Source of the DNA: Pullulanibacillus pueri
Lineage (GTDB): Bacteria; Bacillota; Bacilli; Bacillales; Sporolactobacillaceae
Assembly: GCF_014639255.1 (NCBI RefSeq)
Contig: NZ_BMFV01000011.1
Span: 1-64,000, forward strand
DNA length: 64,000 bases
Reading direction: 5' to 3'
A program made the position numbers and the translations under genes. Shown piece by piece: positions 51,905 through 62,469 of the stretch. Within the stretch, counting starts at the first letter, position 1. Each line of letters opens with the position of its first letter. The notes under the pieces were generated by a model. The model saw only the letters and a list, made by a program, of their open reading frames with translations, was not told where the DNA came from and searched no databases.

Positions 51905-52684
51905 TTACTTTCGGACTAAATGACGGTACAAGCCATAACCCTTAAAACCCAATGTCTTTAATATCGGTTCTGAAGTCCCTATTCGCGCTTGAACCGTGGC
52001 CCACTGCGCCCCCATTTGTTTGGCTAAATTCAAGCGAAAACGCACAAGATCGCTGTAATACCCTTGATTTCTATAGTTCTTTAGAGTTGCAGAACCCTTT
52101 AAATAGAGCACAGAGCCATCTGCACTTAAACGATCATTTCCATAAGCTACCGGAATTCCCTTAATTGAATAGGCAATAAAATAATGCCCCCGCCGTTCCG
52201 GAAGACGGATATACATTTTCCGCTCTTTAAAGGCGGCTTTGCGTGACGGAAGATCATAATCCCACACCTCTGCGGAAACTGAGATAAGTTCACGAATCTC
52301 TTTATCCGTTAAAACTTCACGGACTTGATGACGTATACGCTGTGGCTCCCAATCCTCTAATGACAATGCTAACCCCTCATATTGGTCTATACAATACCAT
52401 CCATTAGATAATAAATAGTCGAGCAATTCAGGAGGTTCTTGCGGGCCGATCCACCAAGCAAACGCTTGTGCTTCATAAAAACGATAGACCTCCTCAATGC
52501 CCTTCACTATATCCTTTATGTGTCTGAACTTGACAATCTTATTGGCGTAAATGCTTGTCGATTGATGATTGCGGATCATCATCAATTGCTCGTTATCCAC
52601 AAATGCGATACCTTCAGGAACAAACGTGTCTTCTACATCCCAATGTTGCGCTTCAATGGCCTCTAAAATCTTGTTATGATTCAA
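51905..52684 (-). CDS. GNAT family N-acetyltransferase
   Basis: A 259-residue protein with a GNAT domain in its C-terminal half: VLYLKGSATLKNYRNQGYYSDLVRFRLNLA (about 200-230) has the acetyl-CoA-binding Q/R-x-x-G-x-G/A-like stretch RNQGYYS, followed by GAQWATVQARIGTSEPILKTLGFKGY. The N-terminal 110 residues (YRFYEAQAFAWWIGPQEPPELLDYL) look like an additional GNAT-like fold found in a Bacillales subgroup. Substrate unknown. AAGGGGATGAAGGAATAGG precedes the ATG. It lies 31 nt downstream of fhs but may have its own transcript. Confidence 0.8.
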   Translation of the reverse strand: MNHNKILEAIEAQHWDVEDTFVPEGIAFVDNEQLMMIRNHQSTSIYANKIVKFRHIKDIVKGIEEVYRFYEAQAFAWWIGPQEPPELLDYLLSNGWYCIDQYEGLALSLEDWEPQRIRHQVREVLTDKEIRELISVSAEVWDYDLPSRKAAFKERKMYIRLPERRGHYFIAYSIKGIPVAYGNDRLSADGSVLYLKGSATLKNYRNQGYYSDLVRFRLNLAKQMGAQWATVQARIGTSEPILKTLGFKGYGLYRHLVRK

Positions 52685-52715
52685 CCTATTCCTTCATCCC
52701 CTTTTACGTCTTTAT

Positions 52716-54401
52716 CTAAAATAGACCACTAATAACCCCTTCAGAACTGATATCCATTTGCAGGGCGGCTGGCAGCTTAGGCAGTCCCGGCATGGTTAAG
52801 ATGTCTCCAGTTAATGCCACAATAAAACCGGCGCCTATCCTAGGTCGTAATTCTCTAACATGAATCACAAAGTCTTTTGGGCGCCCTAATTTTTTCGGGT
52901 CATCCGATAGTGAATATTGCGTTTTCGCCATGCAAACAGGCAATGCCCCCCACCCCTGCTGCTCGATTTCCTTTAACTGTTTTGCCGCTAATGATGAGAA
53001 CTCGACGCCTTGTCCACCATAAACCTTTTTCACAATCTCTGTGATCTTATCTTCAATACTCTCCTCTAATTCATAAAGGGGTTTAAAGTGATTCTCTTTC
53101 TGTTCAATGACTTGGACAACCGCATGAGCTAAGGCTTCACCACCTTTTCCACCCTCTTCCCATACATTGGTCAAAGCCGGGGTCACACCACGAGCTTCAC
53201 ACCACTCCTGTAAAAATGACAGTTCAGCTTCACTATCAGAAATAAAGCGATTAATGGCCACTACATAAGGAAGACCGAACGCTTCTATCGTCTCTATATG
53301 CTTTTCAAGATTAGACATACCCTTATGTAATGCTTCAAGATTTTTTTCTTGTAATTGATCTTTTTGTAATCCGCCGTGCATTTTCAAAGCCCGAATGGTA
53401 GCCACAATTACGACTGCACTGGGTTTCATCGCTCCTGCACGCATTTTTATGTCGAGAAATTTCTCAGCCCCTAGGTCAGCGCCAAAGCCTGCTTCAGTGA
53501 CCACATAGTCTCCTAATTTTGTCGCCATTTTTGTAGCTACAATACTATTACATCCATGTGCGATATTGGCAAAGGGTCCTCCATGCACAAAAGCAGGTGT
53601 ATTTTCTAATGTTTGAACAAGGTTCGGATGAAGAGCATCCTTAAGAAGGACTGTTAAAGCTCCTTCGACGCCTAAGTCGCTCACAAAAATAGGGACATGC
53701 TGCCGATTATAAGCCACAACCATACGACTGAGTCTTGCCTTTAAGTCCTCTAGATCGAGGGCTAAACAAAGAATGGCCATGATTTCAGAGGCAACCGTAA
53801 TATCGAAGCCATCTTCTCTTGGTATTCCGTGTGCTGGGCCTCCAAGACCAATGACAATGTTTCTTAATGCGCGGTCATTTAAATCGAGCACCCGTTTCCA
53901 AATAATTCGTCGTGGATCAATGTCTAAAGCATTCCCTTGATGAAGGTGGTTATCGATCACCGCAGCTAACAAATTGTGAGCCGCAGTAATACTATGAATA
54001 TCACCTGTGAAATGCAAGTTGATGTCTTCCATAGGGATCACCTGTGAATAACCGCCGCCAGCAGCGCCACCTTTCATCCCCATGCTTGGACCTAGAGAGG
54101 GCTCCCGTAAGGCCACAATTGCCTGCTTCCCGATCCGGTTGAGCGCTTGTCCTAGCCCAACAGTTACTGTTGACTTACCCTCACCCGCCGGCGTTGGATT
54201 GATAGCGGTCACTAGAACTACTTTACCGTCCTTTTGTCGCTCAAGTCTTTTTAAAACATCAAGAGAGACTTTGCCTTTGTATTTACCGTAAGGCTCAAGC
54301 GCTTCTTCTGGAATGTCAAGCCCTTTTGCGATCTCTTGAATCGGTAAAGGTTTTGCAGCTTGTGCAATCTCTATATCAGAAGGAATCGTATGCTTCATCA
54401 T
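52716..54401 (-). CDS. fhs: Formate-tetrahydrofolate ligase
   Basis: A 561-residue ATP-dependent enzyme making 10-formyl-THF from formate, one entry to one-carbon metabolism. Motifs: [24 protein letters not shown] (P-loop-like, about 65-88), [23 protein letters not shown] (about 98-120) and [20 protein letters not shown]. The C-terminal block [19 protein letters not shown] is also diagnostic. I place the start at 54401 ([14 protein letters not shown], near the usual family N-terminus) behind GGAGG; the frame is open to a TTG at 54446. Thymidylate and folate genes are elsewhere in the window. Confidence 0.93.
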   Translation of the reverse strand: MMKHTIPSDIEIAQAAKPLPIQEIAKGLDIPEEALEPYGKYKGKVSLDVLKRLERQKDGKVVLVTAINPTPAGEGKSTVTVGLGQALNRIGKQAIVALREPSLGPSMGMKGGAAGGGYSQVIPMEDINLHFTGDIHSITAAHNLLAAVIDNHLHQGNALDIDPRRIIWKRVLDLNDRALRNIVIGLGGPAHGIPREDGFDITVASEIMAILCLALDLEDLKARLSRMVVAYNRQHVPIFVSDLGVEGALTVLLKDALHPNLVQTLENTPAFVHGGPFANIAHGCNSIVATKMATKLGDYVVTEAGFGADLGAEKFLDIKMRAGAMKPSAVVIVATIRALKMHGGLQKDQLQEKNLEALHKGMSNLEKHIETIEAFGLPYVVAINRFISDSEAELSFLQEWCEARGVTPALTNVWEEGGKGGEALAHAVVQVIEQKENHFKPLYELEESIEDKITEIVKKVYGGQGVEFSSLAAKQLKEIEQQGWGALPVCMAKTQYSLSDDPKKLGRPKDFVIHVRELRPRIGAGFIVALTGDILTMPGLPKLPAALQMDISSEGVISGLF

Positions 54402-54629
54402 CGTTTTTGTGGCCTCCATTGACTCTTTTATAGTTTTATTTGCCAAACGCTATACTGTCATCTCCATCGTATCATAAGGCGCCCTTCTTTTATAAGCGAT
54501 TCCTCAGCTTTTTGACACGAAATCACTTGAAACACTTCCATATTAAAACCGCTTATTGTATTCTGAATAAAGAATTGTTTCCATTGGAACAAGAGTGAGT
54601 GATAAAACCCATTAAAGGAGATTTCATCA

Positions 54630-55043
54630 TTGATAGAAGTATACATCGATGGCGCGAGCGCAGGAAACCCTGGCCCTTCTGGAATCGGCATTCTTATTAA
54701 AAAAACCGGGGGTCAAAGTGAAGAGTTTTCTTTTCCAATTGAAGTGACTCATAACCACATTGCAGAGTTTAAAGCCCTTATCACCGCAATGAAGCTTTGT
54801 ATAGATAGGAAGTATGAAATGATTTCTGTACGAACAGACTCTCAACTTGTTGAACGTGCAGTCGAAAAACATCATATAAAAAATAAGGCGTACCAAAATT
54901 TATTAGAAGAAGTCATCACCCTTGAACAGCATTTTCAGCTTTTCTTTATTAAGTGGATCCCTAGTGATCAAAATAAAAAAGCGGATTTACTTGCGAGAGC
55001 AGGAATCCGTAAAGCCCTTAAAGCGGAGGACTCTGACGAATGA
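54630..55043 (+). CDS. RNase HI-like protein (YpdQ-type)
   Basis: A 137-residue type 1 RNase H fold protein. The acidic set is complete: D7 ([14 protein letters not shown]), E46 (HIAEFKAL), D70 ([12 protein letters not shown]) and D119 ([13 protein letters not shown]), which fits a catalytic RNase HI, similar in size to B. subtilis YpdQ/YpeP-like proteins rather than full-length RnhA with basic protrusion. TTG start at 54630, 9 nt after AAAGGAG. The stop overlaps the EamA gene start (ATGA), indicating translational coupling. Confidence 0.85.
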   Translation: MIEVYIDGASAGNPGPSGIGILIKKTGGQSEEFSFPIEVTHNHIAEFKALITAMKLCIDRKYEMISVRTDSQLVERAVEKHHIKNKAYQNLLEEVITLEQHFQLFFIKWIPSDQNKKADLLARAGIRKALKAEDSDE

Positions 55044-55945
55044 AAAATAAATGGGTCGCTGACTTGGGGCTATTAGGTGTGGCCTTTATATGGGGGACGA
55101 CTTTTGTCGTTGTCCAGGACGCCATTAACCTTATTCCTCCACTCAGTTTCAATGGCTGGCGTTTTTTAGCTGCTGCTCTCTTTTTGTATGTAGGCTTTAT
55201 TATTTTTTCTAAAAAGAAACGTTTTCCCTTGAAACTTCCGCTTTTATTAAACGGCGTGTTATTAGGAAGTTTGCTGTTCATTGGCTACGCGACTCAAACC
55301 ATTGGGTTAAAATATACAAGTTCTTCTAAAGTCGCTTTTATTACTGGATTAAGTGTCGTCCTCGTTCCTTTTTTTTCATGGATAATTTTTAGACACACAC
55401 CAAAATGGACTGCTATAATAGGAGTTATCTTTTCAACAACAGGCCTTTACCTATTGGCCATGCTCAAAACAGTTGAAGTGAACCAAGGGGATTTACTTGC
55501 TTTTATATGTGCCCTTGCCTTTGGCTTGCACATTGTCATTACTGACCGAGTCACCCGTTCGTTTTCAAGTGCCCAACTGACGATGATACAATTATTAACT
55601 GTATCTTTATTCAGTTTTTTAAGCGGCTTTTTTATCGATGGGTTTAAAACGACAATCAGTCTTCTTCCATTTATGAAACCGATGGTACTCTTTGCTTGTT
55701 TATTCACAGCCTTATTCGCGACAGCTGTGGCCTATTTCTTACAAACAAGTTTACAAAGATTCACTTCACCTACACATGTGGGCATTATATTTATCATGGA
55801 GCCTGTATTTGCTGGACTTACGGCTACAGTTTGGGAACATGAATCTATGACTCTTGCAGCAAAGATAGGTGCTGCTCTCATTGTATGCGGTATGTTATTA
55901 GCAGAGTGGCCAACAAAAAAGAAAATAAAATCACTCGATTCTTAA
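55040..55945 (+). CDS. EamA/DMT family transporter
   Basis: A 301-residue membrane protein with ten TM helices in two EamA repeats. First repeat starts [22 protein letters not shown] (about 8-29) with [18 protein letters not shown], second starts [20 protein letters not shown] (about 150-169), and the signature [31 protein letters not shown] near 230-260 is typical of metabolite exporters. Substrate unknown. It is coupled to the RNase HI-like gene by a 4-nt overlap. No terminator is obvious before dynA, 79 nt downstream, so readthrough is possible. Confidence 0.88.
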   Translation: MKNKWVADLGLLGVAFIWGTTFVVVQDAINLIPPLSFNGWRFLAAALFLYVGFIIFSKKKRFPLKLPLLLNGVLLGSLLFIGYATQTIGLKYTSSSKVAFITGLSVVLVPFFSWIIFRHTPKWTAIIGVIFSTTGLYLLAMLKTVEVNQGDLLAFICALAFGLHIVITDRVTRSFSSAQLTMIQLLTVSLFSFLSGFFIDGFKTTISLLPFMKPMVLFACLFTALFATAVAYFLQTSLQRFTSPTHVGIIFIMEPVFAGLTATVWEHESMTLAAKIGAALIVCGMLLAEWPTKKKIKSLDS

Positions 55946-56023
55946 CCGAAGCTTTTATACGTGTTGGCGTGTGTTTTCCAGAAACAAAGTTTAAAATAAA
56001 ACCATAATAATCAGGTGATACTG

Positions 56024-59000
56024 TTGACTAATACAACAAGAACAACATTTGAAAATGAAACAACTTTACTTTCGCTTTACAACCTTTTTAAAAACAGCGG
56101 CGATGCTCTCCGCACTCGCCAAACGTTTAACCTCTTAAAAAAGTATCAAGATGAACGTTTTGATATTTGTTTTTGCGGCCATTTTTCAGCGGGGAAATCA
56201 AGCTTACTCAATGAACTCATGAACGAAGATATTCTTCCGACGAGTCCAATACCGACAAGCGCTAATCTTGTCTCCATCTCCCATGGTACTCCGGAAATCC
56301 AGATCGTGTACTGGGATGGACGGCTCGTTTCTTTTAAGCCGCCTTATAATATTGAAGCTATAAAACAACTCGCCAAAAATGGTGAAGAAGTCTCAGAGAT
56401 TCGTGTCAAAACGAATGCAAATTTCCCACCTCATTGGGGCTTAATGGATACACCGGGTATAGATTCAACAGACCCTGCACACCAAGCGGCTACCGAAGAG
56501 GCTGTTCAACTGTCCGACCTTATCTTCTATGTTGCCGATTATAATCATATGCAGGCGGCAGACAATTTTCATTTTCTAAAGTCCATCCAGGCACTCAATA
56601 AACCCTTTCATATCATTGTGACACAAATGGACAAACATCACGAAGCTGAAATTACACTTAAAGAGTATAAACATAAAGTCGAACAAGGGTTGGCTTCTTG
56701 GGGGCTTCACCCTTTGACCATTTCTTATGTTTCTATATACAACCAAAAGTCCCCAATAAATGAACTAGACCAACTAAAGCAACTATTATACAGTCTTCAA
56801 CAAACGGCAAAACCTTCAAAAGCAATCGATCCTGCTGTCATTAATGATCTGATCAGTGCGCACAAAGAGTGGTTCAAGTCTCTTGATGAGGAGAAAGTAC
56901 TCGAAGATGAGAAACGCTTAGAAAATGTAAACACAGAGGTTCTTGAATCAACCATACCGACATTTCTATCAAAAAAAGAACAATTAGAAGAGGCGCTTTC
57001 GCACTGGGAACAACAGATTCAAGAGGAATGTGCTCGAACAATAAAAAGTGCCATCCTCATGCCATACGAAACAAGAGAAGCCGCTAAAGCCTTTTTAGAA
57101 GCTTATCAATCTCATTTCAAGGTTGGGCTTTTTTCCACAAAAAATAAGGTTGAGAAAATACGTCAAGAACGTTTGGATCAATTCCATAAACGTTTGCTTG
57201 AGCATGTCATGATTCTTAAGACCCAAACAGCTGACACTCTATCCAAAGCCATTGAAAAATTGATCGGCAAGCATGAAGAGATCACACAAGCAACGAACAA
57301 GCTCTCTTTTACACTGGAGTCTTCTCTCCTAGTCTCCCTAATCCATCAAGGCGCGACCCTCTCAGGAGAGTACGTATTACAATATACGGAGGATGTGTCT
57401 GAAACCATCAAAAAGGCATTAAGACGTTCTGTCCTTGACATATTAAACCAGCTAAAACCGACAATTGAACAAGGTCTTTCTGAAGAATTACAGAAGGTCG
57501 AGACACAATTACTTGAGCTAAAAGATCAAGTCGAGGCGTGGCAGGACTTAGAAGAGATCAAGCAGCGCCAAGCCGCTTATTTTGAAACGGTTGAGCGAAT
57601 AGAGCGTGGGGAAAGTGCCCTTTCTGCAGACGAATTAAAAACGGTCGCAGAAACACTGGATGCGTTGGATGTGTGGACACCTGAACAATTACCTAAGGCT
57701 TTTAGAAAGGAGCCCAAAATTTCGGGTCAAGAAAGGAATACGGAAGATGAGAATGAAGGAGAAAAAGAGGACGTGTCACCCTCGGTCTCTTTAAATCTTT
57801 TTCATCAAGAAAAAAGCACCGACCAATGGATCACTATATTTGACAATGCAGCCGGACAATTACGCCCTTTAAAGGGCTTTCAAGAATATGTGACAAGTCT
57901 TGAAAGAAAGTCTGATCGTCTGCAGCATCAAACCTTTACGATCGCCCTATTTGGGGCCTTTAGTGCTGGTAAATCGTCATTTGCTAATGCTCTAATCGGA
58001 AGGAGAATTCTTCCAGTTTCACCCCATCCAACAACGGCAACGATTAATCGGATCTTGCCTATAGATGAGACTCATAAACACGAAACAGCAGAAATCCAAC
58101 TCAAAAATGAGCAGGATTTATTAAGAGAAATAAATGACATTCTCAAGTCTTTCAAACAAAGCATTCAAGAAATTGATGAATTGGATAACGTGCTCTCTAA
58201 GGTCACTGATAGTGAAAATGAACGGATGACTTTCTTAAATGCTGCAGCAGCAGGCTGGAAGTCTTTAAAAGCCCATTTTGGTACAGTTTTACACGTGTCA
58301 CTTGAAGAGGCTCATGCATTTATTGCCGATGAGTCGAAGGCTTGTTTCGTCGAAATGGCCAATATCTATTATGATTGTGACCTTACGCGTCAAGGCTTAA
58401 TTCTTGTCGACACACCCGGGGCGGATTCGATTAATGCTCGGCACACTGAAGCGGCCTTTCACTATATAAAAAATGCAGATGCTATACTCTATGTCACTTA
58501 TTACAACCATGCCTTTTCGCGAGCTGATGAAGAATTTCTCATTCAGTTGGGGCGGGTAAAAGATGCCTTTGAACTTGATAAAATGTTCTTTCTTGTGAAT
58601 GCGATTGACTTGGCTCGCTCAACAAATGAGTCTGATGAGGTCAAACATTATGTCCAAGACCGCTTACTGTCTTTCGGAATCCGTCACCCAAGGTTATATG
58701 GGGTCTCAAGCTTATTGGCCATTCGAGCCATTGAAGCATCCCTCACACCTGAACAAAAGGCTTCATTGCAGGCACAATCTGGAATTGACGACTTTTATGA
58801 GGATTGGATGGATTATATTCAGAATGGCCTTCGAGGTCAACTTGTCGCCCAAGGGGTCAAAGAGATCCAACAAGTGCAGACTCTCCTTCGTGATTTTCTG
58901 GATAATGCCTCACTAAGTGAATCCAAACGCAAAGCGCTCAAACAACAAATCGAAACTGAATTCGAGAAAGCGAAACAATCCATAAGCGCCAACGAAGTAT

Positions 59001-59695
59001 CCTATCAAACACGGTTAAACGACGCTATAGAGGAATACTATCTTTATGTTAAAAAGCGTGTGGTCCAACGTTTCCTAGATGAATTTACACGTTTCTTTAA
59101 TCCAGCAGTCCTTCAACGCGGGAAAACAGCATCTAAAAAAGAGTTACTGACTCAATGTCTGACTGAATGCCTAGAATTCCTTTCTTTCGATCTCGACCAA
59201 GAAAACAGAGCGACTTTTATTCGGGTGGAGTCCTTTATGGATCGCTTAATTCATGAAAAACAAGCACTCTTATCTTCTAGTCTTGAAAAAATCGGGAAAA
59301 GCTGGCTCCTACATGATAAAGAAAAACAGCCATGGAAAACGGCTCACATCGTCAGTTCACTTTTAGATATTGATCCAAAAATATATGAACCCGTCTTTAA
59401 GTATTATAAAAATCCTAAGCAATTTTTTGAAGGGAATGGCCAGAAAATCTTTAGAGAAGCACTAAAAGAACAACTCTCGCAAAATATTGATCATATCACA
59501 GAAAAGAATAAACAAACCGTTCAGTCTCATTATAACCAACAATGGCAATTAAGAATGGAAGAACTGGGTGCTTTAAATACTCAAGATTTAACAACACAAT
59601 ATCAACAAAAACTTGAGGCGCTTGAGAGTAACCACGAGCAAGTCACTCAATACCAAAATATCGCCGCAAATCTGGCTCGCCATTTGCAAGGGTAA
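56024..59695 (+). CDS. dynA: Double dynamin-like protein DynA (YpbR)
   Basis: A 1223-residue protein with two complete dynamin-type GTPase units in tandem, as in B. subtilis DynA/YpbR (about 1190). First unit: G1 CGHFSAGKSSLLNELM (about 51-66), G2 threonine in IPTSAN, G3 MDTPGIDSTDP (about 142-152), G4 TQMDK; helical assembly domain to about 600. Second unit: G1 GAFSAGKSSFANALIG (about 642-657), G3 VDTPGADSIN, G4-like VNAID. The helical linkers contain long charged coiled coils. It mediates nucleotide-independent membrane tethering and fusion and protects against membrane damage. TTG start at 56024 behind AGGTGATA; a GTG at 56015 is also possible. Confidence 0.94.
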   Translation: MTNTTRTTFENETTLLSLYNLFKNSGDALRTRQTFNLLKKYQDERFDICFCGHFSAGKSSLLNELMNEDILPTSPIPTSANLVSISHGTPEIQIVYWDGRLVSFKPPYNIEAIKQLAKNGEEVSEIRVKTNANFPPHWGLMDTPGIDSTDPAHQAATEEAVQLSDLIFYVADYNHMQAADNFHFLKSIQALNKPFHIIVTQMDKHHEAEITLKEYKHKVEQGLASWGLHPLTISYVSIYNQKSPINELDQLKQLLYSLQQTAKPSKAIDPAVINDLISAHKEWFKSLDEEKVLEDEKRLENVNTEVLESTIPTFLSKKEQLEEALSHWEQQIQEECARTIKSAILMPYETREAAKAFLEAYQSHFKVGLFSTKNKVEKIRQERLDQFHKRLLEHVMILKTQTADTLSKAIEKLIGKHEEITQATNKLSFTLESSLLVSLIHQGATLSGEYVLQYTEDVSETIKKALRRSVLDILNQLKPTIEQGLSEELQKVETQLLELKDQVEAWQDLEEIKQRQAAYFETVERIERGESALSADELKTVAETLDALDVWTPEQLPKAFRKEPKISGQERNTEDENEGEKEDVSPSVSLNLFHQEKSTDQWITIFDNAAGQLRPLKGFQEYVTSLERKSDRLQHQTFTIALFGAFSAGKSSFANALIGRRILPVSPHPTTATINRILPIDETHKHETAEIQLKNEQDLLREINDILKSFKQSIQEIDELDNVLSKVTDSENERMTFLNAAAAGWKSLKAHFGTVLHVSLEEAHAFIADESKACFVEMANIYYDCDLTRQGLILVDTPGADSINARHTEAAFHYIKNADAILYVTYYNHAFSRADEEFLIQLGRVKDAFELDKMFFLVNAIDLARSTNESDEVKHYVQDRLLSFGIRHPRLYGVSSLLAIRAIEASLTPEQKASLQAQSGIDDFYEDWMDYIQNGLRGQLVAQGVKEIQQVQTLLRDFLDNASLSESKRKALKQQIETEFEKAKQSISANEVSYQTRLNDAIEEYYLYVKKRVVQRFLDEFTRFFNPAVLQRGKTASKKELLTQCLTECLEFLSFDLDQENRATFIRVESFMDRLIHEKQALLSSSLEKIGKSWLLHDKEKQPWKTAHIVSSLLDIDPKIYEPVFKYYKNPKQFFEGNGQKIFREALKEQLSQNIDHITEKNKQTVQSHYNQQWQLRMEELGALNTQDLTTQYQQKLEALESNHEQVTQYQNIAANLARHLQG

Positions 59696-59783
59696 ATAGT
59701 CAAGATTTGAAAAGTTGATTTTTTTAAAGCTAAGCACGATCCATGAAGTCAATAACTCTACTCTTTTCTTAACCTATAACAGC

Positions 59784-59826
59784 AAACGCCTATCCAACCA
59801 AATTAATGGTGGATAGGCGTTTTATT
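59784..59826. terminator. Bidirectional terminator between dynA and the IDEAL gene
   Basis: AAACGCCTATCC (59784-59795) pairs with GGATAGGCGTTT (59811-59822), flanked by T-rich sequence on the + side. Confidence 0.85.
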
Positions 59827-59892
59827 CAACATATATTTTATAGTTTTTTTCTTTTTTCTATCATCCCAATTCGTGGGAACACTTCACAGCGT

Positions 59893-60120
59893 TTATCTCA
59901 TCAATTGACGGTACTTTTCACTGAGAGTCATAAAGGTTTCGCGGTCACGACAATCAAGCGCTTCATCGATTTTCAAGAGCAGTTGTTCTTTTGCAGATTT
60001 GACATAGAGACTATCTAGTACCATTTTAGCATAGTCCTTGTCTATGGATACCAACTTATCACTGGCTTGTGATTGCTGACTTTCTGATAGAAACTGCTCA
60101 CGGGAACGTTCTGATTTCAT
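59893..60120 (-). CDS. IDEAL domain protein
   Basis: A 75-residue protein with the C-terminal IDEAL motif: LKIDEALDCRDRETFMTLSEKYRQL (about 49-73). The IDEAL motif is a helix found in small Bacillales proteins such as YpiB and YozD. Residues 30-48 (YAKMVLDSLYVKSAKEQLLL) match the conserved helix preceding it. AAGGGGGCATCACAA precedes the ATG. Function unknown. It lies convergent with dynA across a shared terminator. Confidence 0.85.
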   Translation of the reverse strand: MKSERSREQFLSESQQSQASDKLVSIDKDYAKMVLDSLYVKSAKEQLLLKIDEALDCRDRETFMTLSEKYRQLMR

Positions 60121-60317
60121 TTGTGATGCCCCCTTACCTTTTCTCTAATTATAACATGAATTCAGATAATTTCAACGCTGAGATACTTGGAATTTTTTCC
60201 ACCAAAAAACACGCATCGAAAATTTTTAGCTATCAAGTGACTCAGAGTGGAGTCCATAACGCCAGCTTATTAAAAGCTCAGAAGAAGTTTTTAATACAAA
60301 CGCACTAACAGTAAGTC

Positions 60318-60460
60318 GATTGCAATGAAAAACAAGAAACTCCAGCGGAACAACACGCGTCCGATAATCCACTTGGGAATCCTATTATTTCATTCCCAAG
60401 TGAGCTGAAGCCGCGACCCCAGAAAGCGAGCGTTCTAGAACGAAAATCCCCTACCGTCCT
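60318..60460 (-). repeat. Dispersed intergenic repeat, copy 4 (minus orientation, truncated)
   Basis: On the minus strand: GATTTTCGTTCTAGAACGCT, CGCTTTCTGGGGTCGCGGCT, TCAGCTCACTTGGGAAT, a loop, ATTCCCAAGTGGATTATC, then GGACGCGTGTTGTTCCGCTG and GAGTTTCTTG. The central hairpin is a perfect 11-bp stem (60370-60380 with 60392-60402). It covers only the first half of the element as seen in copy 2 and has no recognisable terminal inverted repeat. Confidence 0.8.
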
Positions 60461-60499
60461 AATGCCCACGAACTGTATCATTTTTGATCCTTCAAAAAA

Positions 60500-60529
60500 A
60501 GACCACCACTTAAAATAGTGATGGTCTCT
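60500..60529 (-). terminator. Terminator of the DEAD-box helicase gene
   Basis: AAGACCACCACT pairs with AGTGATGGTCT with a single bulge; on the minus strand TTTTTTTGAAGG follows. Confidence 0.8.
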
Positions 60530-60581
60530 TCCTTCTCAGGTTTTCAGTGATAAAAAATAAATAAATCCAATCAAAGATTAT

Positions 60582-62015
60582 TTATTTATTTTTAACACGC
60601 TGTTGGTGATGACGTCTTGGCGGACGCCCACCTTTTTGTTGCGGTCCACGTGGATTGCGTTGTGGACGTCTTCTTCTTCCATTATAGCCTTTAGACTGTA
60701 ATGGCTTTTCTTCTGTTAATCGCACCGTGCGTGCCTCAGGCTCATTCGTCATTTGCTTAAGGGCTGCTGCTAATAAAGTCACAGGATCGTGTTCTTTTAT
60801 TAATTGCTCGGCTAATTCAATATAATTTGAATTCGTCCCTTTATTTAAAATATCGAGAAGCTCATCTTTCGTTTCAAGACGCCTTGCTTCCGCTGCATCT
60901 TCCTGTGACGGAATCGCCATGGATTCAATCTTTTTCTTAATGGTTTTCTCAATCATGAAAAGATGTTGCTTTTCAGAATGAATGACAAAGGTAATAGCTT
61001 CACCTTTTTTACCAGCACGACCCGTACGACCAATGCGATGAACATAGCTTTCAGGATCTTGTGGCATATCGAAATTATAAACATGTGTAACACCACTGAT
61101 ATCCAAACCACGAGCAGCAACATCTGTTGCCACGAGAATAGCAATACGATGATTTTTGAAATCATCCATGACTTGGTCGCGCTTGGCTTGGGTTAAATCG
61201 CCATGCAATCCTCTTGCTTTATAGCCTAATTTTCTTAAGCCAGAAGCAAGTTCGTCTACCCGGCGCTTTGTCCGTCCAAAAACAATGGCTCTCTCAGGAG
61301 ATTGAATATCGAGAAGTCTAATAAAGACATCAAACTTTTGACGTTCTTTTACTTCAAGGAAATGTTGATCAATTCTATCAACAGTAAGAGCCTTCGCCTT
61401 TATTTTGACTTCAGCAGGGTTTTTCATAAATTGGTCAGCAAGATTGCGAATGGCAGGTGGCATTGTTGCTGAGAAAAGTAAGGTTTGTCTTTCTTCAGGA
61501 ACCTTACTAAGGATCTTTTTGATATCATCGATAAAGCCCATATTTAACATTTCATCAGCTTCATCAAGGACAATAGAATGCACTTGATTCAACTTAATTG
61601 TCTTGCGGTTAATATGGTCTAAAAGTCGTCCAGGCGTGGCTGCAATAATATGAGGTTGTTTCTTTAGGGCACGAATCTGTTTCCCTATATCTTCCCCACC
61701 ATATACTGCCATGGCACGTATCTTCTTGTTCTTTCCTAATTGATTAAGTTCTCTAGCGACCTGAACAGCGAGTTCCCTTGTTGGGGCAATAATGAGTGCT
61801 TGAGGATCCTTATGTTGACTGGCATCTAATTTCTCAATGATAGGGATACCAAAAGCTGCTGTTTTCCCTGTCCCTGTTTGCGCTTGACCAATAACATCTC
61901 GCCCGCTTTGAACGAGTGGAATCGATTGTGCTTGAATGGGCGTCGCAGCTGTAAAGCCCATTTCTTCAACTGCTTTCAATACTTCATTACTAAGACCGAG
62001 TTCGTTAAAATTCAT
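60582..62015 (-). CDS. cshA: DEAD-box RNA helicase, CshA type
   Basis: A 477-residue ATP-dependent RNA helicase. Motifs in order: Q motif ([20 protein letters not shown], about 3-22, PIQAQSIP), [13 protein letters not shown], Ia PTRELAVQV, Ib [64 protein letters not shown]. The C-terminal tail is basic and glycine/arginine-rich ([22 protein letters not shown]), typical of CshA, the main RNA degradosome helicase of Firmicutes. I start it at ATG 62015; AAGGAG is 15 nt away, so an upstream TTG at 62045 remains possible. Own terminator at 60500-60529. Confidence 0.92.
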   Translation of the reverse strand: MNFNELGLSNEVLKAVEEMGFTAATPIQAQSIPLVQSGRDVIGQAQTGTGKTAAFGIPIIEKLDASQHKDPQALIIAPTRELAVQVARELNQLGKNKKIRAMAVYGGEDIGKQIRALKKQPHIIAATPGRLLDHINRKTIKLNQVHSIVLDEADEMLNMGFIDDIKKILSKVPEERQTLLFSATMPPAIRNLADQFMKNPAEVKIKAKALTVDRIDQHFLEVKERQKFDVFIRLLDIQSPERAIVFGRTKRRVDELASGLRKLGYKARGLHGDLTQAKRDQVMDDFKNHRIAILVATDVAARGLDISGVTHVYNFDMPQDPESYVHRIGRTGRAGKKGEAITFVIHSEKQHLFMIEKTIKKKIESMAIPSQEDAAEARRLETKDELLDILNKGTNSNYIELAEQLIKEHDPVTLLAAALKQMTNEPEARTVRLTEEKPLQSKGYNGRRRRPQRNPRGPQQKGGRPPRRHHQQRVKNK

Positions 62016-62376
62016 AGTGTTGGTAATTAGCTCCTTCTTTTTCAACTCTTTATGCTTAGACTATTTTCACTATGTCTCCGCTGTCTAAAGCACTAAGCAA
62101 CAAAGATAAGAAAAATAGCCGGTAGCATATGTTAAGCGTCTTAAGCCGACGCTGAATATCGTGCATACAAATAGCATTTCCCGCGATCAACGGAAAATGC
62201 CCGTCAAACACAAATATAATTCTACAATAACAAAAATCACTGATTTATGCAATGGTTACAACTATTTTTCGCATTTCCCGTCCTTTTATTCACTTAAAAA
62301 CATGCCGTTTACCTTGAATAAACGTCATAAAAAAGACTTTGGTTATTAAAAAAATGTATTAAAAGGACGATCAGAG
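62016..62376. other. Divergent 5' region of cshA and zwf
   Basis: About 360 bp without a credible gene. GCATTTCC (62173-62180) can pair with GGAAAATGC (62192-62200), a small hairpin that may lie in the cshA leader. A long A/T-rich 5' untranslated region is common in front of cold-inducible helicases, but nothing here proves that. Confidence 0.4.
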
Positions 62377-62405
62377 TTGTTTGCATAAGAAGGAACCTAT
62401 ATAAT
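62377..62405 (+). promoter_or_regulatory. Sigma-A promoter of zwf
   Basis: TTGTTT at 62377-62382 and TATAAT at 62400-62405 with a 17-nt spacer, 65 nt upstream of the zwf start. Confidence 0.7.
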
Positions 62406-62469
62406 AAAAGGCATAAAATTTATGTGAGTTGTTTTTTAAAATGCACAATAGCAAAGTGAGGGCGTGACC

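Noticed and set aside
60069..60308. 79-codon + strand frame between the IDEAL gene and repeat copy 4
   Set aside because: First part is the complement of the IDEAL gene, and the rest has no family signature or ribosome binding site.
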